Source: Arenivirga flava
GTDB lineage: Bacteria > Actinomycetota > Actinomycetes > Actinomycetales > Microbacteriaceae
Direction of reading: 5' to 3'
Length of the DNA stretch: 64,000 nucleotides
NCBI RefSeq assembly: GCF_030161575.1
Contig: NZ_BSUL01000001.1
Location: 2,957,809-3,021,808 of the forward strand
Every line of letters begins with the position of its first letter. Position 1 is the first letter of the stretch. The notes below the pieces were generated by a model that was given only the letters and a program-made list of their open reading frames with translations, had not been told where the DNA came from and did not search any database. Both the position numbers and the translations under genes were made by a program. This document shows positions 35,179-47,795 of this stretch, piece after piece.

Positions 35179-36323
35179 ATGACGCGGATGACCAGCACCG
35201 AGTCCGCAGCGGATGCGCGCACCGCCGGGATCGCGGACGCCCCGCCACGCTCGCGCATCCCGCGCGGGGTCTCCGTCGAGTCCAGGGCGCTGCTCGTGGC
35301 CATCGGCTCGGTGGCCGTCGCAAGCGCCGCCGCCGCGGTGCTGTTCCTCGAGATGCGGGTGCCGCTCTCGGGCGGACTGGCCGCGGGCTTCCTCGACGAG
35401 GGCCTCTCCGTCGGCGTCACCGCCGCCGCGGCCGTCGCCGTGCTCGGCGTGCCCGCCTTCCTCAGCACCTACGTGAGCGCTCCGCGGCCGCGACGTCCCC
35501 GGCGGATCGGCCATCGCATCCGCTCGGTCGTCGACCTCGCCGCGCTCGTGCTCGTGCACATCGGCATCGCCGCGCTCGGTCTGCTCGGCAGCTTCGCGGT
35601 GCTGCAGGACGCCTTCCTGCGCCTCGCCCTCGACAGCTGGACCGCCGCCGGCATCGTCGGACTCGTCTCGGGCCTGGCCACGTACTTCATCGCGCTGAGC
35701 GGCGCTCGGGTGAGCACCACGTCGCTCTCCTCGCTGCTCGGCCTGTTCCTCATCGCCGGGGCGCTCAGCGCCATGCTCACCGCCAACGATCCGCTGTGGT
35801 GGGACAAGAACCTCAGCGCCCTCGGCGTCGGCATCACGGCCTCGGCGGTCATCTTCAACGCCACGCTCATCGTGGCCGGCCTCGTGGTCGTCGGCATCGC
35901 CGACCGCGTCGCCGTCGACCTCGCCGGCTGGCGGGGAGGCCCGGATCGCGGCGCAGCACCTCGCGACGGGTCCGCATCCTGCAGGTGGGCGTGCTGCTCA
36001 TCGGCCTGCTGCTCGCCACCGTCGGGGCGGTCAGCGTGAACGCGAACATGCCGTTGCACAACACCGCGGCCAGCGGCATGGGCCTGGTCTTCGTCGTGCT
36101 CGCCTGCGGGCTGCCGGCGCTGCTGCCCGGCCTGCCCCGGCCGTTCCTGCTGCTCAACTACCTCATGGTCGCCGGCGTGCTCGGTTCGACCGTGCTCTTC
36201 CTCAGCGTCGGCTACTACAACTTCACCGGCTACGAGCTCGTCGCGACGGGGCTGGTGCTCGTCTGGCTCATCGTGTTCGTGCGCAACACGGCCGCCGTGC
36301 GCTCGGACCGGGCGCAGCGCTGA
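35179..36323 (+). pseudogene. DUF998 family membrane protein (frameshifted)
   Basis: The N-terminal part (ATG 35179 or 35188) has a short cytoplasmic tail and about seven hydrophobic helices. Among them is the DUF998-type NDPLWWDKNLSALG motif before helix 7. At about 35930-35945 the frame slips by one base. The C-terminal part (VGVLLIGLLLATVGAV, LVFVVLACGLPALL, YYNFTGYELVATGLVLVWLIV) adds four helices and stops at 36323. One missing base in the G/C-run near GGGGAGGCCCGGA restores about 380 aa. Function unknown. Confidence 0.8.
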
Positions 36324-36329
36324 ACGCCG

Positions 36330-36364
36330 CGAGGGCCGGCCCGCAACCCGCGGACCGGCCCTCG
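36330..36364. terminator. Bidirectional terminator hairpin
   Basis: CGAGGGCCGG (36330-36339) pairs perfectly with 36355-36364. It sits between the convergent DUF998 and PEP-mutase-family genes. Confidence 0.85.
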
Positions 36365-36375
36365 TCATGCGGCGA

Positions 36376-37146
36376 TCAGTTGAGCTTCTCGGTGCCCTCC
36401 GGGATCGCGCCGCCGTCGTAGAGCGACACCGCGAGGTTCTTGAGGGCGGTCAGCGCCACGTTCTGCGTCCACGGGCCGTAGGAGATGCGGGCCACACCGA
36501 GCTCCTCGTACTCCTGCGCGGTGAGCGCGCCGGGCACGCCGATCACGTTGAGGCGCCCGGGCCCGAACGCCCCGACGAGCTGCTCGGCCGCCGCGCGGTC
36601 GATCGGACCCGGCACGAAGACGGTGCTGGCGCCGGCCTCCAGGTAGGCCGTGCCGCGCGCGATCGCGTCGTCGAGGATGACCTCGCGCGGCCGGTCGCCG
36701 CCGCGCACGAAGGCGTCGGTGCGCGCGTTGAGCTGGAACGGGATGCCCTCCGCCTCGCCGGCGCGCACGATCGCCTCGACCCGGGCGACGGCCTCGTCGA
36801 GGGGTCGCAGCCGGTCCTCGACGTTGGCGCCGACGACGCCCACGCCGATGGCCTTGCGCACGGTCTCACCCGGGTCGGCGTAGCCGTCGTCGAGGTCGGC
36901 GCTGACGGGCAGGTCGACGGCGGCGACGATGCGCGCGACGGCGGCGATCATCTCGTCCGCGGGGATCTCGCCGTCGGCGTAGCCGTGGCTCGCTGCGATC
37001 GAGTGACCCGCCGTGGCGAGGGCGCGGGTCTCCGGCAGGTCGGCGACCACCTTGGCGGTGATGGCGTCCCACACGTTGACGACGCGGAGGATGGTCGAGG
37101 AACGGTGCAGCTGCTCGAGGCTCGCCGCGTGGCTCTGAATGCTCAT
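36376..37146 (-). CDS. Isocitrate lyase/PEP mutase family protein
   Basis: A 256-aa TIM barrel. NVWDAITAKVVADL near residue 24, VSADLDDGYADP near 81 (metal-binding Asp pair), VGANVEDRLRPLDE near 105 and FQLNARTDAFVRG near 135 (NARTDA, the family active-site strand). It lacks the KKCGH loop of true isocitrate lyase. Relatives include 2-methylisocitrate lyase, oxaloacetate hydrolase, carboxyphosphonoenolpyruvate mutase and uncharacterised lyases; which reaction it performs is not visible. Single gene. Confidence 0.85.
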   Translation of the reverse strand: MSIQSHAASLEQLHRSSTILRVVNVWDAITAKVVADLPETRALATAGHSIAASHGYADGEIPADEMIAAVARIVAAVDLPVSADLDDGYADPGETVRKAIGVGVVGANVEDRLRPLDEAVARVEAIVRAGEAEGIPFQLNARTDAFVRGGDRPREVILDDAIARGTAYLEAGASTVFVPGPIDRAAAEQLVGAFGPGRLNVIGVPGALTAQEYEELGVARISYGPWTQNVALTALKNLAVSLYDGGAIPEGTEKLN

Positions 37147-37232
37147 GCGATCACGCTAGAGCGGATGCGGTGGCCGCGGTGCGGACTCGCACCGGGGGCT
37201 CATCCGACGTCCGGCGAGTGGAGCGCCGGCGC

Positions 37233-38096
37233 TCAGCCGACCGGCCAGAATGCGATCGCCAGCGGGATGAGCGGTGCCGCCCAGATGGCTGTGGCGGCGA
37301 GCTTCCAGCCGTTGCCCGCCCTGCTGGCTCCCGCTCGCAGTCTCGCCGCCCGCAGGGCCGTGGTCTCGCTGTCGCCGCCGAGCTTGACGAGCGCGCTCGC
37401 GACGTTGCCGGCGCCGCTGTGCGCCGCCGCTCGGTCGTCGGCGATGAGCTCGACGACGAGGCTCGTCGCCTGGGCCATGCGCTCGGCGGCCGGCAGCATC
37501 GGCACGCAGCTCTGCGCGAGCCGGCCGATGGTCACCGCTGCGGAGTGCCGGTGCGCGAGATGGGTGTCCTCGTGCCAGAGCACCGCGCGCAGCTCCCGCT
37601 CGCTCAACCGGTCTCGCGCCTCGGTGCTCACGATGATGCCGCGCGGCGACTGCAGCGCCGCCACGATCGGCACCGGGAACTCGACGAGCCGCACGTACCA
37701 GCGCCCCATCGCCATGTGCCGCACCGAGCGGCCGAAGAAGACCGAGAAGCGGTCGGCGGCCTCGCGGGCCTCCTTCGCCAGCGCATCCGCCTGCCACCAG
37801 ATGCGCACGCCGATGACGCCGAGGATCGCGAGCGCTCCCCAGGCGAGGATGGCGGCGGCGAGCGGATCGAGCCACCCGATCGCGCCGGGGTGCTCCACCT
37901 GGGCGAGCACGCCGTTGGCGATGAGGATGCCCAGGGCCAGCAGCAGTGCGAGCGCCGCAGTCAGCAGCGAGGAGTGCCAGGCGCTGAGCAGCAGCATCGG
38001 ATGCTTGGAGGCCAGCTTGCCGCGCACGAGCACGATCGGCGCGAGGAGCGTCAGCATGATGCTGAGCTCCATGAGGAGCATGATCTTGAGGGCCAT
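37233..38096 (-). CDS. M56 family (BlaR1-like) membrane metalloprotease
   Basis: 287 aa with four predicted transmembrane helices (about residues 4-26, 38-60, 75-97 and near 270). The zinc motif is HEDTH in LRAVLWHEDTHLAHRHS, with a downstream LIADDRAA Glu/Asp site. There is no extracellular penicillin-binding sensor domain, as in most actinobacterial members. It lies 12 bp after the BlaI-type repressor gene; the protease is expected to inactivate that repressor on a signal. Confidence 0.88.
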   Translation of the reverse strand: MALKIMLLMELSIMLTLLAPIVLVRGKLASKHPMLLLSAWHSSLLTAALALLLALGILIANGVLAQVEHPGAIGWLDPLAAAILAWGALAILGVIGVRIWWQADALAKEAREAADRFSVFFGRSVRHMAMGRWYVRLVEFPVPIVAALQSPRGIIVSTEARDRLSERELRAVLWHEDTHLAHRHSAAVTIGRLAQSCVPMLPAAERMAQATSLVVELIADDRAAAHSGAGNVASALVKLGGDSETTALRAARLRAGASRAGNGWKLAATAIWAAPLIPLAIAFWPVG

Positions 38097-38108
38097 GGGG
38101 CCTCGGAG

Positions 38109-38483
38109 TCAGTCGGCCGCGTTACCGGCGATCGCGGCGCGCAGCAGGTCGCGGTCGGCGATCGAGAGCTCGCCGGCGAACTGCATCAGGGCGGCGGAGC
38201 GGTCGCTCGTCGAGGCGAGCGCGGTGGCCATGGCGCCGGCGACGCGGTGCTCGCGGCTGAGGGTGGGGGCGAAGAGCAGGCCGCGGCTCGACCCGCTCTC
38301 GCGGTCGACCCAGCCCTTCTCGCGCAGGCGCTCGAGCACGGTCAGCACGGTCGTGATCGCCGGCTGCGGCTCCTCCACGGACTCCTGGACCTCGCGCGCG
38401 GTGAGCGGGCGGCCCGCATCCCACAGCAGATCCATGACGGCGGATTCGAGTTCGCCGCGCTGGCGTGATCTGGGGGAGCGCAT
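38109..38483 (-). CDS. BlaI/MecI/CopY family repressor
   Basis: 124 aa. The N-terminal winged helix (RGELESAVMDLLWDAGRPLTAREVQ, ITTVLTVLERLREKGWVDRE) is followed by a short C-terminal dimerisation domain with the usual protease-sensitive region. It starts at ATG 38483. A -10 box TAGAAT on the minus strand ends 6 nt before the start and overlaps a TTCTA-N7-TAGAA inverted repeat, so it probably represses its own leaderless transcript together with the M56 gene. Confidence 0.9.
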   Translation of the reverse strand: MRSPRSRQRGELESAVMDLLWDAGRPLTAREVQESVEEPQPAITTVLTVLERLREKGWVDRESGSSRGLLFAPTLSREHRVAGAMATALASTSDRSAALMQFAGELSIADRDLLRAAIAGNAAD

Positions 38484-38489
38484 GCTCGG

Positions 38490-38507
38490 ATTCTATCTCC
38501 TGTAGAA
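38490..38507 (-). promoter_or_regulatory. blaI promoter and operator
   Basis: The inverted repeat TTCTA (38491-38495) / TAGAA (38503-38507) overlaps the minus-strand -10 box TAGAAT (38495-38490). The start codon follows after 6 nt. Confidence 0.6.
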
Positions 38508-38968
38508 GCGTTCCTGCCGCCATGCAGCGTCATCGGGCGCCGCATGCCGACACGGTGCTCCGCCTGGGTGGGGGCCGACGATCGCGGAGGATCGCGCGTT
38601 TGTACCCCGTGGATGCGCGGTGCGCCGGTCCTCGGTGGCCGCCGTGGACGGATGGTCCGTCATCGCGCAGTTCGCGGACGTCGCGTCACGGCCCTGCGGC
38701 CCCGAAAGGAATGGCCGGTCATCGGCAGTTTCGGCAGTCCTCGAGGATCGAGTGCTCCTCGGGCGCGGGACTGCTTTTACCACAACGGGACCGCTGCCCG
38801 ATCGATCACGCGGAGGCCTCCGCGCACGAATGGGGGACGGCCGGGAAGATGTAACACGGTTGTAATGTCCCCCGTTTGGCCCGGACTAGGAGCTCGCTTA
38901 GAGTGCCTCTGGTTCGGCGACACCCGACAGGCGTCGTGACCGGACACCCTTTGCGCAATGGAGGCATA
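38508..38968. other. Gene-free stretch with the peptide-transport operon promoter at its right end
   Basis: 461 bp of lower GC than its surroundings. Frames in it are unconvincing (Arg/Ser-rich, no recognisable motif). The right part holds a promoter TTGGCC (38876-38881), 17-bp spacer, TAGAGT (38899-38904), leading to a leader of about 60 nt before GTG 38969. I see no riboswitch or attenuator. Confidence 0.6.
38876..38904 (+). promoter_or_regulatory. Promoter of the peptide ABC transporter operon
   Basis: TTGGCC and TAGAGT with a 17-bp spacer, 65 bp upstream of the GTG at 38969. Confidence 0.65.
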
Positions 38969-40576
38969 GTGAAGAAGAAGGCAGGCATCGCTCTCGGCGT
39001 GCTGACCGCGGGGGCCCTGGCCCTCACCGGTTGCGCGCCCGACGGAGGCGGCAGCGGCGGCGGCACCGACACGGAGTTCGCCATCGCGTACAACGCGGAC
39101 GGCGGCCACGCTGCCTGGGTCGACGCGGTCGTCAACTCGGTGGCCGGCACGCTCGACATCACCGCGATCGGCGAGCCCTACCCCGACTTCGCCGGCCTGC
39201 GCGAAGAGGTGACCGACCGCGTCATCGAGTCGGCCTTCCGCACCGGTTGGCAGGCCGACTACCCCGGCCTCTACAACTTCCTCGGCCCGCTCTACGCGAC
39301 CGGCGCCGGCTCGAACGACGGCGACTACTCGAACCCGGAGTTCGATGACCTCATCGCCGCCGGTGCGGCCGAGACCGACCTCGACGCGGCCAACGAGCTC
39401 TACCAGCAGGCGCAGGAGGTCCTCCTCGCCGATCTGCCCGTCATCCCGCTCTGGTACTCGAACGTCGTCGGCGGCTACAGCGAGAACGTCGACAACGTCG
39501 AGTTCGACTGGCACTCCGTCGCGGTCTTCGATCAGATCACCAAGGCCGACGGCTCCGTCGTCACGGCCAACGGCTCCGAGCCGCAGAACCCGCTGATCCC
39601 GACCAACACCAACGAGGTCGGCGGCGGCAAGATCCTCGACGCCATCTTCGCGGGTCTCGTCAAGTACGACACCGACGGCAGCGCGGTCAACGACGTCGCC
39701 GAGTCGATCACCGTCGACTCGCCCACGCAGCTCACCGTCAAGCTCCGCCAGGGACTCACCTTCTCCAACGGCGAGGAGGTCACGTCCGACAACTTCATCA
39801 AGGCGTGGAACTACGGCGCGCTCGCCTCGAACCAGCAGCTCTCCAGCTACTTCTTCGAGGACATCGAGGGTTACAACGCCGAGGAGGACTCGGAGCTGAC
39901 CGGTCTCGTCGAGGTCGACCCGTACACGTTCACGATCACGCTGAACAAGCCGGCCGCGGACTTCGCGCAGCGCCTCGGCTACTCGGCGTACTTCCCGCTG
40001 CCCGACGTCGCGTTCGACGACATGGCGGCCTTCGGTGAGAACCCGATCGGCAACGGCCCGTACAAGCTGGCCGCCGAGGGCGCCTGGCAGCACGACGTGC
40101 AGATCGACCTCTCGGTGAACGAGGCGTACGACGGTCCGCGCACCCCGCAGAACTCCGGTCTGCAGATCGTCTTCTACGCCGACCAGGTCGGCGCGTACAA
40201 CGACCTGCTCGCGAACCAGCTCGATGTGCTGGACGCCATCCCGGACTCGGCTTTCGGCACCTACGAGGAGGAGCTCGGCGACCGCGCGGTCAACCAGCCG
40301 GCCGCGATCTTCCAGTCCTTCACCATCCCCGAGCGCCTCGAGCACTTCGAGGGCGAGGAGGGCATCCTGCGCCGTCAGGCGATCTCGATGGCGATCGACC
40401 GCCAGCAGATCACCGACGTCATCTTCCAGGGCACCCGCACCCCGGCCAGCGACTTCACCTCGCCGGTCATCGACGGCTGGACGGACTCGCTCGAGGGCGC
40501 CGAGGTTCTCGAGTACAACCCGGAGCGCGCAGCCGAGCTGTGGGCCGAGGCCAACGAGATCTCCCCCTGGGAGTGA
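38969..40576 (+). CDS. Peptide ABC transporter substrate-binding lipoprotein, circularly permuted
   Basis: 535 aa. GTG 38969 (GGAG 5 nt upstream) begins a lipoprotein signal with lipobox LTGC (Cys 22) and a Gly-rich linker. The family is SBP_bac_5 (OppA/DppA), but the order is wrong. Residues 36-192 (EFAIAYNADGG...YPGLYNFLGPLY...DLPVIPLWYSN...FDQITK) are the normal C-terminal lobe. Residues 193-535 are the normal N-terminal start (VVTANGSEPQNPLIPTNTNE) through the hinge domains to NPERAAELWAEANEISPWE, where a usual protein would run on into the lobe now at the front. Both joins are in frame and the stop falls exactly at the cut. It precedes permease and ATPase genes of the same system. Confidence 0.88.
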   Translation: MKKKAGIALGVLTAGALALTGCAPDGGGSGGGTDTEFAIAYNADGGHAAWVDAVVNSVAGTLDITAIGEPYPDFAGLREEVTDRVIESAFRTGWQADYPGLYNFLGPLYATGAGSNDGDYSNPEFDDLIAAGAAETDLDAANELYQQAQEVLLADLPVIPLWYSNVVGGYSENVDNVEFDWHSVAVFDQITKADGSVVTANGSEPQNPLIPTNTNEVGGGKILDAIFAGLVKYDTDGSAVNDVAESITVDSPTQLTVKLRQGLTFSNGEEVTSDNFIKAWNYGALASNQQLSSYFFEDIEGYNAEEDSELTGLVEVDPYTFTITLNKPAADFAQRLGYSAYFPLPDVAFDDMAAFGENPIGNGPYKLAAEGAWQHDVQIDLSVNEAYDGPRTPQNSGLQIVFYADQVGAYNDLLANQLDVLDAIPDSAFGTYEEELGDRAVNQPAAIFQSFTIPERLEHFEGEEGILRRQAISMAIDRQQITDVIFQGTRTPASDFTSPVIDGWTDSLEGAEVLEYNPERAAELWAEANEISPWE

Positions 40577-40764
40577 TCTCCGCGCAGTAACTGATCACGG
40601 GGCGGTGGCGGTCGACGCCACCGCCTCGTGACGTGTGCGGCGCCCACGCCGGCTCCATGCGACAGAATGGAGCCGGCGTTCACGCCGGTCCCCACACAGG
40701 CGTGCGCGACCCCCTCCTCGCGAACGTGAACCCACCCGAACCCCCTCGAAGGGAAGTGAGACCG

Positions 40765-41694
40765 ATGGGGAGCTACATCCTCAGGCGAGTCCTGCAGGTG
40801 ATCCCGGTGTTCTTCGGCGCCACCCTGCTGATCTATTTCATGGTCTTCGCCATGCCCGGCGACCCCATCGCCGCGCTGTTCGGCGACCGCGTGCCAAACC
40901 CCGCGCTGCTCGAGGCGCTGCGGGCGCAGTACCACCTCGACGAGCCGTTCGTGGTGCAGTACTTCTACTACATCATGGGCGTCTTCCAGCTCGATTTCGG
41001 TACCAGCTTCTCCGGGCAGCCGGTCATCGAGGTGCTGCAGCGGACGTTCCCGGTCACGCTGCGCCTGGCGGTCATGGCGATCGCGCTCTCCTTCCTGCTG
41101 GCCATCGTCATCGGCCTGTTCTCCGCGATCTTCAAGGGCAAGCTCTTCGATCAGGTCTCGCTGATCGTCTCGTTGATCTTCGTCTCCGTGCCGGTGTTCG
41201 TGATCTGCTTCCTCGCGCAGTACACGTTCGGCGTGCAGCTCGGCTGGTTCAGCCCGACGGTCGGTGCCGACAACGGCTGGCTCGGTCTCACGCTGCCGGC
41301 CATCACCCTCGGCGTCGGCATCTATGCGACGAGCATGCGGCTCACCCGCTCGTCGACGATCGAGACCCTCGGCCAGGACTGGGTGCGCACGGCGTACTCG
41401 AAGGGGCTCTCCCGCGGGCGCGTCGTCCCCGTGCACGTGCTGCGCAACTCCCTCATCCCGATGGTCACCGACACCGCGACGACCTTCGGCATCCTCATGG
41501 TCGGCGCGACCGTCACCGAAGGCATCTTCAACGTGCCCGGTGTCGGCAACACGCTCTACCAGGCGATCCTGCGCCACGAGGCGCCTACCGTCGTCTCCTT
41601 CGTCACGGTCTTCGTGATCGCGTACGTCTTCGTGAACCTGCTCGTCGACCTGCTCTACGGTCTGCTCGACCCGAGGATCCGCTATGTCAAGTAA
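40765..41694 (+). CDS. Peptide ABC transporter permease, DppB/OppB type
   Basis: 309 aa, six transmembrane helices. The N-terminal MGSYILRRVLQVIPVFFGATLLIYFM and the PGDP turn are diagnostic. The EAA loop lies in VRTAYSKGLSRGRVVPVHVLRNSLIP near residue 210. It forms the membrane channel with the next gene product. ATG 40765 follows a GAAGGGAAGTGAG ribosome site; the 188-bp gap after the binding-protein gene has no clear terminator, so cotranscription is likely. Confidence 0.93.
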   Translation: MGSYILRRVLQVIPVFFGATLLIYFMVFAMPGDPIAALFGDRVPNPALLEALRAQYHLDEPFVVQYFYYIMGVFQLDFGTSFSGQPVIEVLQRTFPVTLRLAVMAIALSFLLAIVIGLFSAIFKGKLFDQVSLIVSLIFVSVPVFVICFLAQYTFGVQLGWFSPTVGADNGWLGLTLPAITLGVGIYATSMRLTRSSTIETLGQDWVRTAYSKGLSRGRVVPVHVLRNSLIPMVTDTATTFGILMVGATVTEGIFNVPGVGNTLYQAILRHEAPTVVSFVTVFVIAYVFVNLLVDLLYGLLDPRIRYVK

Positions 41695-42631
41695 CAACCC
41701 GACCCCGCAGCACTACGTCGCGCCGGTCAAGAACGCCTCGGTCACCGTCGATGCCGTGCGCATCGACGAGAAGCCGAGCAACCTCTGGCTCGACGCCTGG
41801 CGCGATCTGCGCCGGCGCCCGACCTTCTGGGTCTCGCTCGCCTTCGTCGCGGTGCTGATCTTCGTCGCGGCGTTCCCGTGGCTGCTGACGCAGATGAATC
41901 CGATCCGCGACTGCAACCTCGCCTTCAGCAACCAGGGTCCCGAGGCCGGCAGCCCGCTCGGCTTCACCCGGCAGGGCTGCGACGTCTGGTCGCGCATCGC
42001 CTGGGGCACCCGCACCTCGCTGATCGTCGGCCTGCTCGCAACCCTCATCGGCACGCTGATCGGCGTGATCATGGGCTCGCTCGCGGCCTTCTACGGGGGC
42101 TGGCTCGACTCGCTGCTCTCGCGCGTCGGCGACATCTTCTTCACGATCCCCTACATCATCGCCGCCATCGTCGTCATGACCGTGCTGAGCGACTATCGCA
42201 GCGAGCTCACCCTCGCCTTCGCGATCGGCGGGTTCTCGTGGGCCGGCACGGCTCGCATCGTGCGCGCCGAGGTGCTGCGCGTCAAGCAGTCCGACTACGT
42301 GATGGCCTCCATCGCGCTCGGCCTCTCGCGTTTCAAGACCCTGGTCGTGCACGTGCTGCCCAACGCCATGGCGCCGGTGATCGTCGTCGCGACCATCGGT
42401 CTCGGCACCGCGATCGTCGCCGAGGCGACGCTCTCGTTCCTCGGCGTCGGGCTCGGATTCACGACCATGTCGTGGGGCAACGAGATCAGCCAGGCGCAGA
42501 CGACGATCCGCACCGCGCCCTGGACGCTCATCTACCCCTCGATCGCGCTCACCCTCACGGTGCTCGCGTTCATCACCCTGGGCGAGCTCCTCCGCGACGC
42601 CCTCGACCCGAAGGCGCGGGCCCAGCGTTGA
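41684..42631 (+). CDS. Peptide ABC transporter permease, DppC/OppC type
   Basis: 315 aa, six transmembrane helices after a cytoplasmic N-terminal tail of about 45 residues. An extracytoplasmic loop (MNPIRDCNLAFSNQGPEAGSPLGFTRQGCDVWSR region) with two Cys precedes the core helices. EAA loop: VMASIALGLSRFKTLVVHVLPN. The start overlaps the previous gene by 11 bp. Partner of the DppB-type permease. Confidence 0.93.
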   Translation: MSSNNPTPQHYVAPVKNASVTVDAVRIDEKPSNLWLDAWRDLRRRPTFWVSLAFVAVLIFVAAFPWLLTQMNPIRDCNLAFSNQGPEAGSPLGFTRQGCDVWSRIAWGTRTSLIVGLLATLIGTLIGVIMGSLAAFYGGWLDSLLSRVGDIFFTIPYIIAAIVVMTVLSDYRSELTLAFAIGGFSWAGTARIVRAEVLRVKQSDYVMASIALGLSRFKTLVVHVLPNAMAPVIVVATIGLGTAIVAEATLSFLGVGLGFTTMSWGNEISQAQTTIRTAPWTLIYPSIALTLTVLAFITLGELLRDALDPKARAQR

Positions 42632-42651
42632 GCGATCGGACGGAACACTCC

Positions 42652-44306
<1,655 letters not shown>

Positions 44307-44310
<4 letters not shown>

Positions 44311-44851
44311 CCGATCGCCCACCGCACCCGTCGGCGGCGGGCCGGACCATCCGCGGCACCGCGGGTCCCGTCTGGCTCGTCGTCGTAGGGGTGCTGGTGC
44401 TCGGGCTCCTCATCGACGTGCTCGTGCGGGGGAGTCTCCTCGACGCACTGCTGATCGCGCCGTGGCTGCTGCTGCCCGTCTGGGCGGTCTGGGCGTTCCT
44501 CGCATCCCCCGAGTCTTCGCCGACGGCGAGGGCATCGCGGTGCGCAACCCGCTGCGCACCACCAGCGGCCCGTGGGCGTCGGTCGACGACCTCCGTATGC
44601 GCTGGCAGGCGGAGGTGGTCTTCCATGACGGCCGTCGGGTGCAGGCCTGGAGCATGGCGGCCCGCAAGGCGAATCCTCGCAACCCCGAACAGCCCGCCGA
44701 GCGCGAGCTCGAGATCCTGCGCGAGCTGCGCGAGGCGGCCGCGCCCAACGCCTCGGCCCCGGTATCGTCCGTCCGCTGGAACGCGGACGTGCTCCTCGGG
44801 CTCGCCGCGCTCGTGGTCTGGGCGGCGATCGCCGTCGCGGTCACGCGCTGA
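44307..44851 (+). pseudogene. PH-domain (bacterial) membrane protein, frameshifted
   Basis: From ATG 44307 (4-bp overlap with the ATPase stop): two N-terminal transmembrane helices (PVWLVVVGVLVLGLLIDVLV, LLIAPWLLLPVWAVWAF). The C-run at 44506-44510 then breaks the frame. The bacterial PH-like domain (RVFADGEGIAVRNPLRTTSG, WASVDDLRMRWQAEVVF) and a final helix (LLGLAALVVWAAIAVAV) continue one base out of step. One extra C restores about 181 aa. The family is a frequent actinobacterial membrane protein of unknown role. Confidence 0.8.
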
Positions 44852-44884
44852 CCGCATCCGCTCGTCCCTCGCGGACCCGCCCGC

Positions 44885-45694
44885 TCAGCCGCCCGACGGC
44901 AGCCCGAACAGCTCCGGCCACGCCGCCGCCGCGAACGGGTAGCCCACGAAGACGACCAGGTCGATCACGAAGTGGGCGATCACGAGCGGCAGCACCCGCC
45001 CATAGCGCTGGTAGAGCCAGCCGAAGAGCACGCCCATCGCGACGTTGCCGAAGAACGGCCCGACGCCCTGGTACAGGTGGTACGAGCCGCGCACGACGGC
45101 GCTGACGCCGATGACCGCCCAGGCGCCCCAGGCGAGCTGGCGCAGGCGCGCGAAGAGGTATCCGACGACGATGAGCTCCTCGATGAGGGCGGCGCGGGCG
45201 GCGACGAGCACCATCACCGGCACGGTCCACCAGTACTGGTCGATCGCCGTGGGCACGACCGTGGTCGTCAGGTCGAGCGAGCGGCCGACGAGGTAGACGA
45301 CCAGGCCGGGGATGCCGACGGCGAAGGCCAGTGCGACGCCCCAGAGGGTCTGCCGCCCCCAGTGGCGCCGCTCGAGGCCGATGACGCTCAGGTGCGGGCG
45401 ATCCCGTCGCCAGAAGAGGTAGAGCACGAGGGCCACCGGCATCAGCCCGAAGGCGATCGAGACCAGCTGGTAGGCGAGGTCGAAGAGCGGACGCTCGTCG
45501 TACGACCGCGTGATGGTCGCCGTCTGCTGCGACAGCGCCACCTCCATCGTCAGGCGGTTCACGATCGTGATGATCGAGTTGAACGTCGAGGCTCCGAAGG
45601 CGATCGCCAGCACCACCAGCAGCTCGAGGCCGAGACGGCGGCGATCGTAGGGATCGGCGACGACGGGGAGCAGCGGATGCCGGAGGCGGGCCAT
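44885..45694 (-). CDS. CPBP family intramembrane glutamic endopeptidase
   Basis: 269 aa, about eight hydrophobic segments. The CPBP/Abi motifs are EE in RAALIEELIVVGYLFARL, His in VVRGSYHLYQG and HFVIDL near the C-terminus. This is the CAAX-protease-like (Rce1) membrane family; substrates in actinobacteria are unknown. ATG 45694 is chosen over an upstream in-frame start because it directly precedes the first conserved block. It is divergent from typA. Confidence 0.88.
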   Translation of the reverse strand: MARLRHPLLPVVADPYDRRRLGLELLVVLAIAFGASTFNSIITIVNRLTMEVALSQQTATITRSYDERPLFDLAYQLVSIAFGLMPVALVLYLFWRRDRPHLSVIGLERRHWGRQTLWGVALAFAVGIPGLVVYLVGRSLDLTTTVVPTAIDQYWWTVPVMVLVAARAALIEELIVVGYLFARLRQLAWGAWAVIGVSAVVRGSYHLYQGVGPFFGNVAMGVLFGWLYQRYGRVLPLVIAHFVIDLVVFVGYPFAAAAWPELFGLPSGG

Positions 45695-45789
45695 GCGCGG
45701 ATGGTACCGCTCGCGCGCGCGGTAGACTCTGAGTCTCCGGGGTGCTCCGTCGCGCCCGAATCCCTTACTCAAGTCTCGAGGACACCTCC

Positions 45790-47694
<1,905 letters not shown>

Positions 47695-47706
47695 TCCGCT
47701 GAGCAG

Positions 47707-47735
47707 GGGGCGTCGGACCGATGGTCCGGCGCCCC
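47707..47735 (+). terminator. Intrinsic terminator after typA
   Basis: GGGGCGTCGGACC (47707-47719) pairs with 47723-47735 (one G-U wobble) over a GAT loop. Confidence 0.8.
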
Positions 47736-47795
47736 TTCCGCATCCCCGGTCGCTACACTGACCGCGCCCCGACCGCCCCGTCCCGAGGAGCCCCG

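Noticed and set aside
38508..38860. Several short open frames in the gap before the peptide transporter
   Set aside because: No ribosome sites, no motif, atypical codon use on both strands; probably non-coding.
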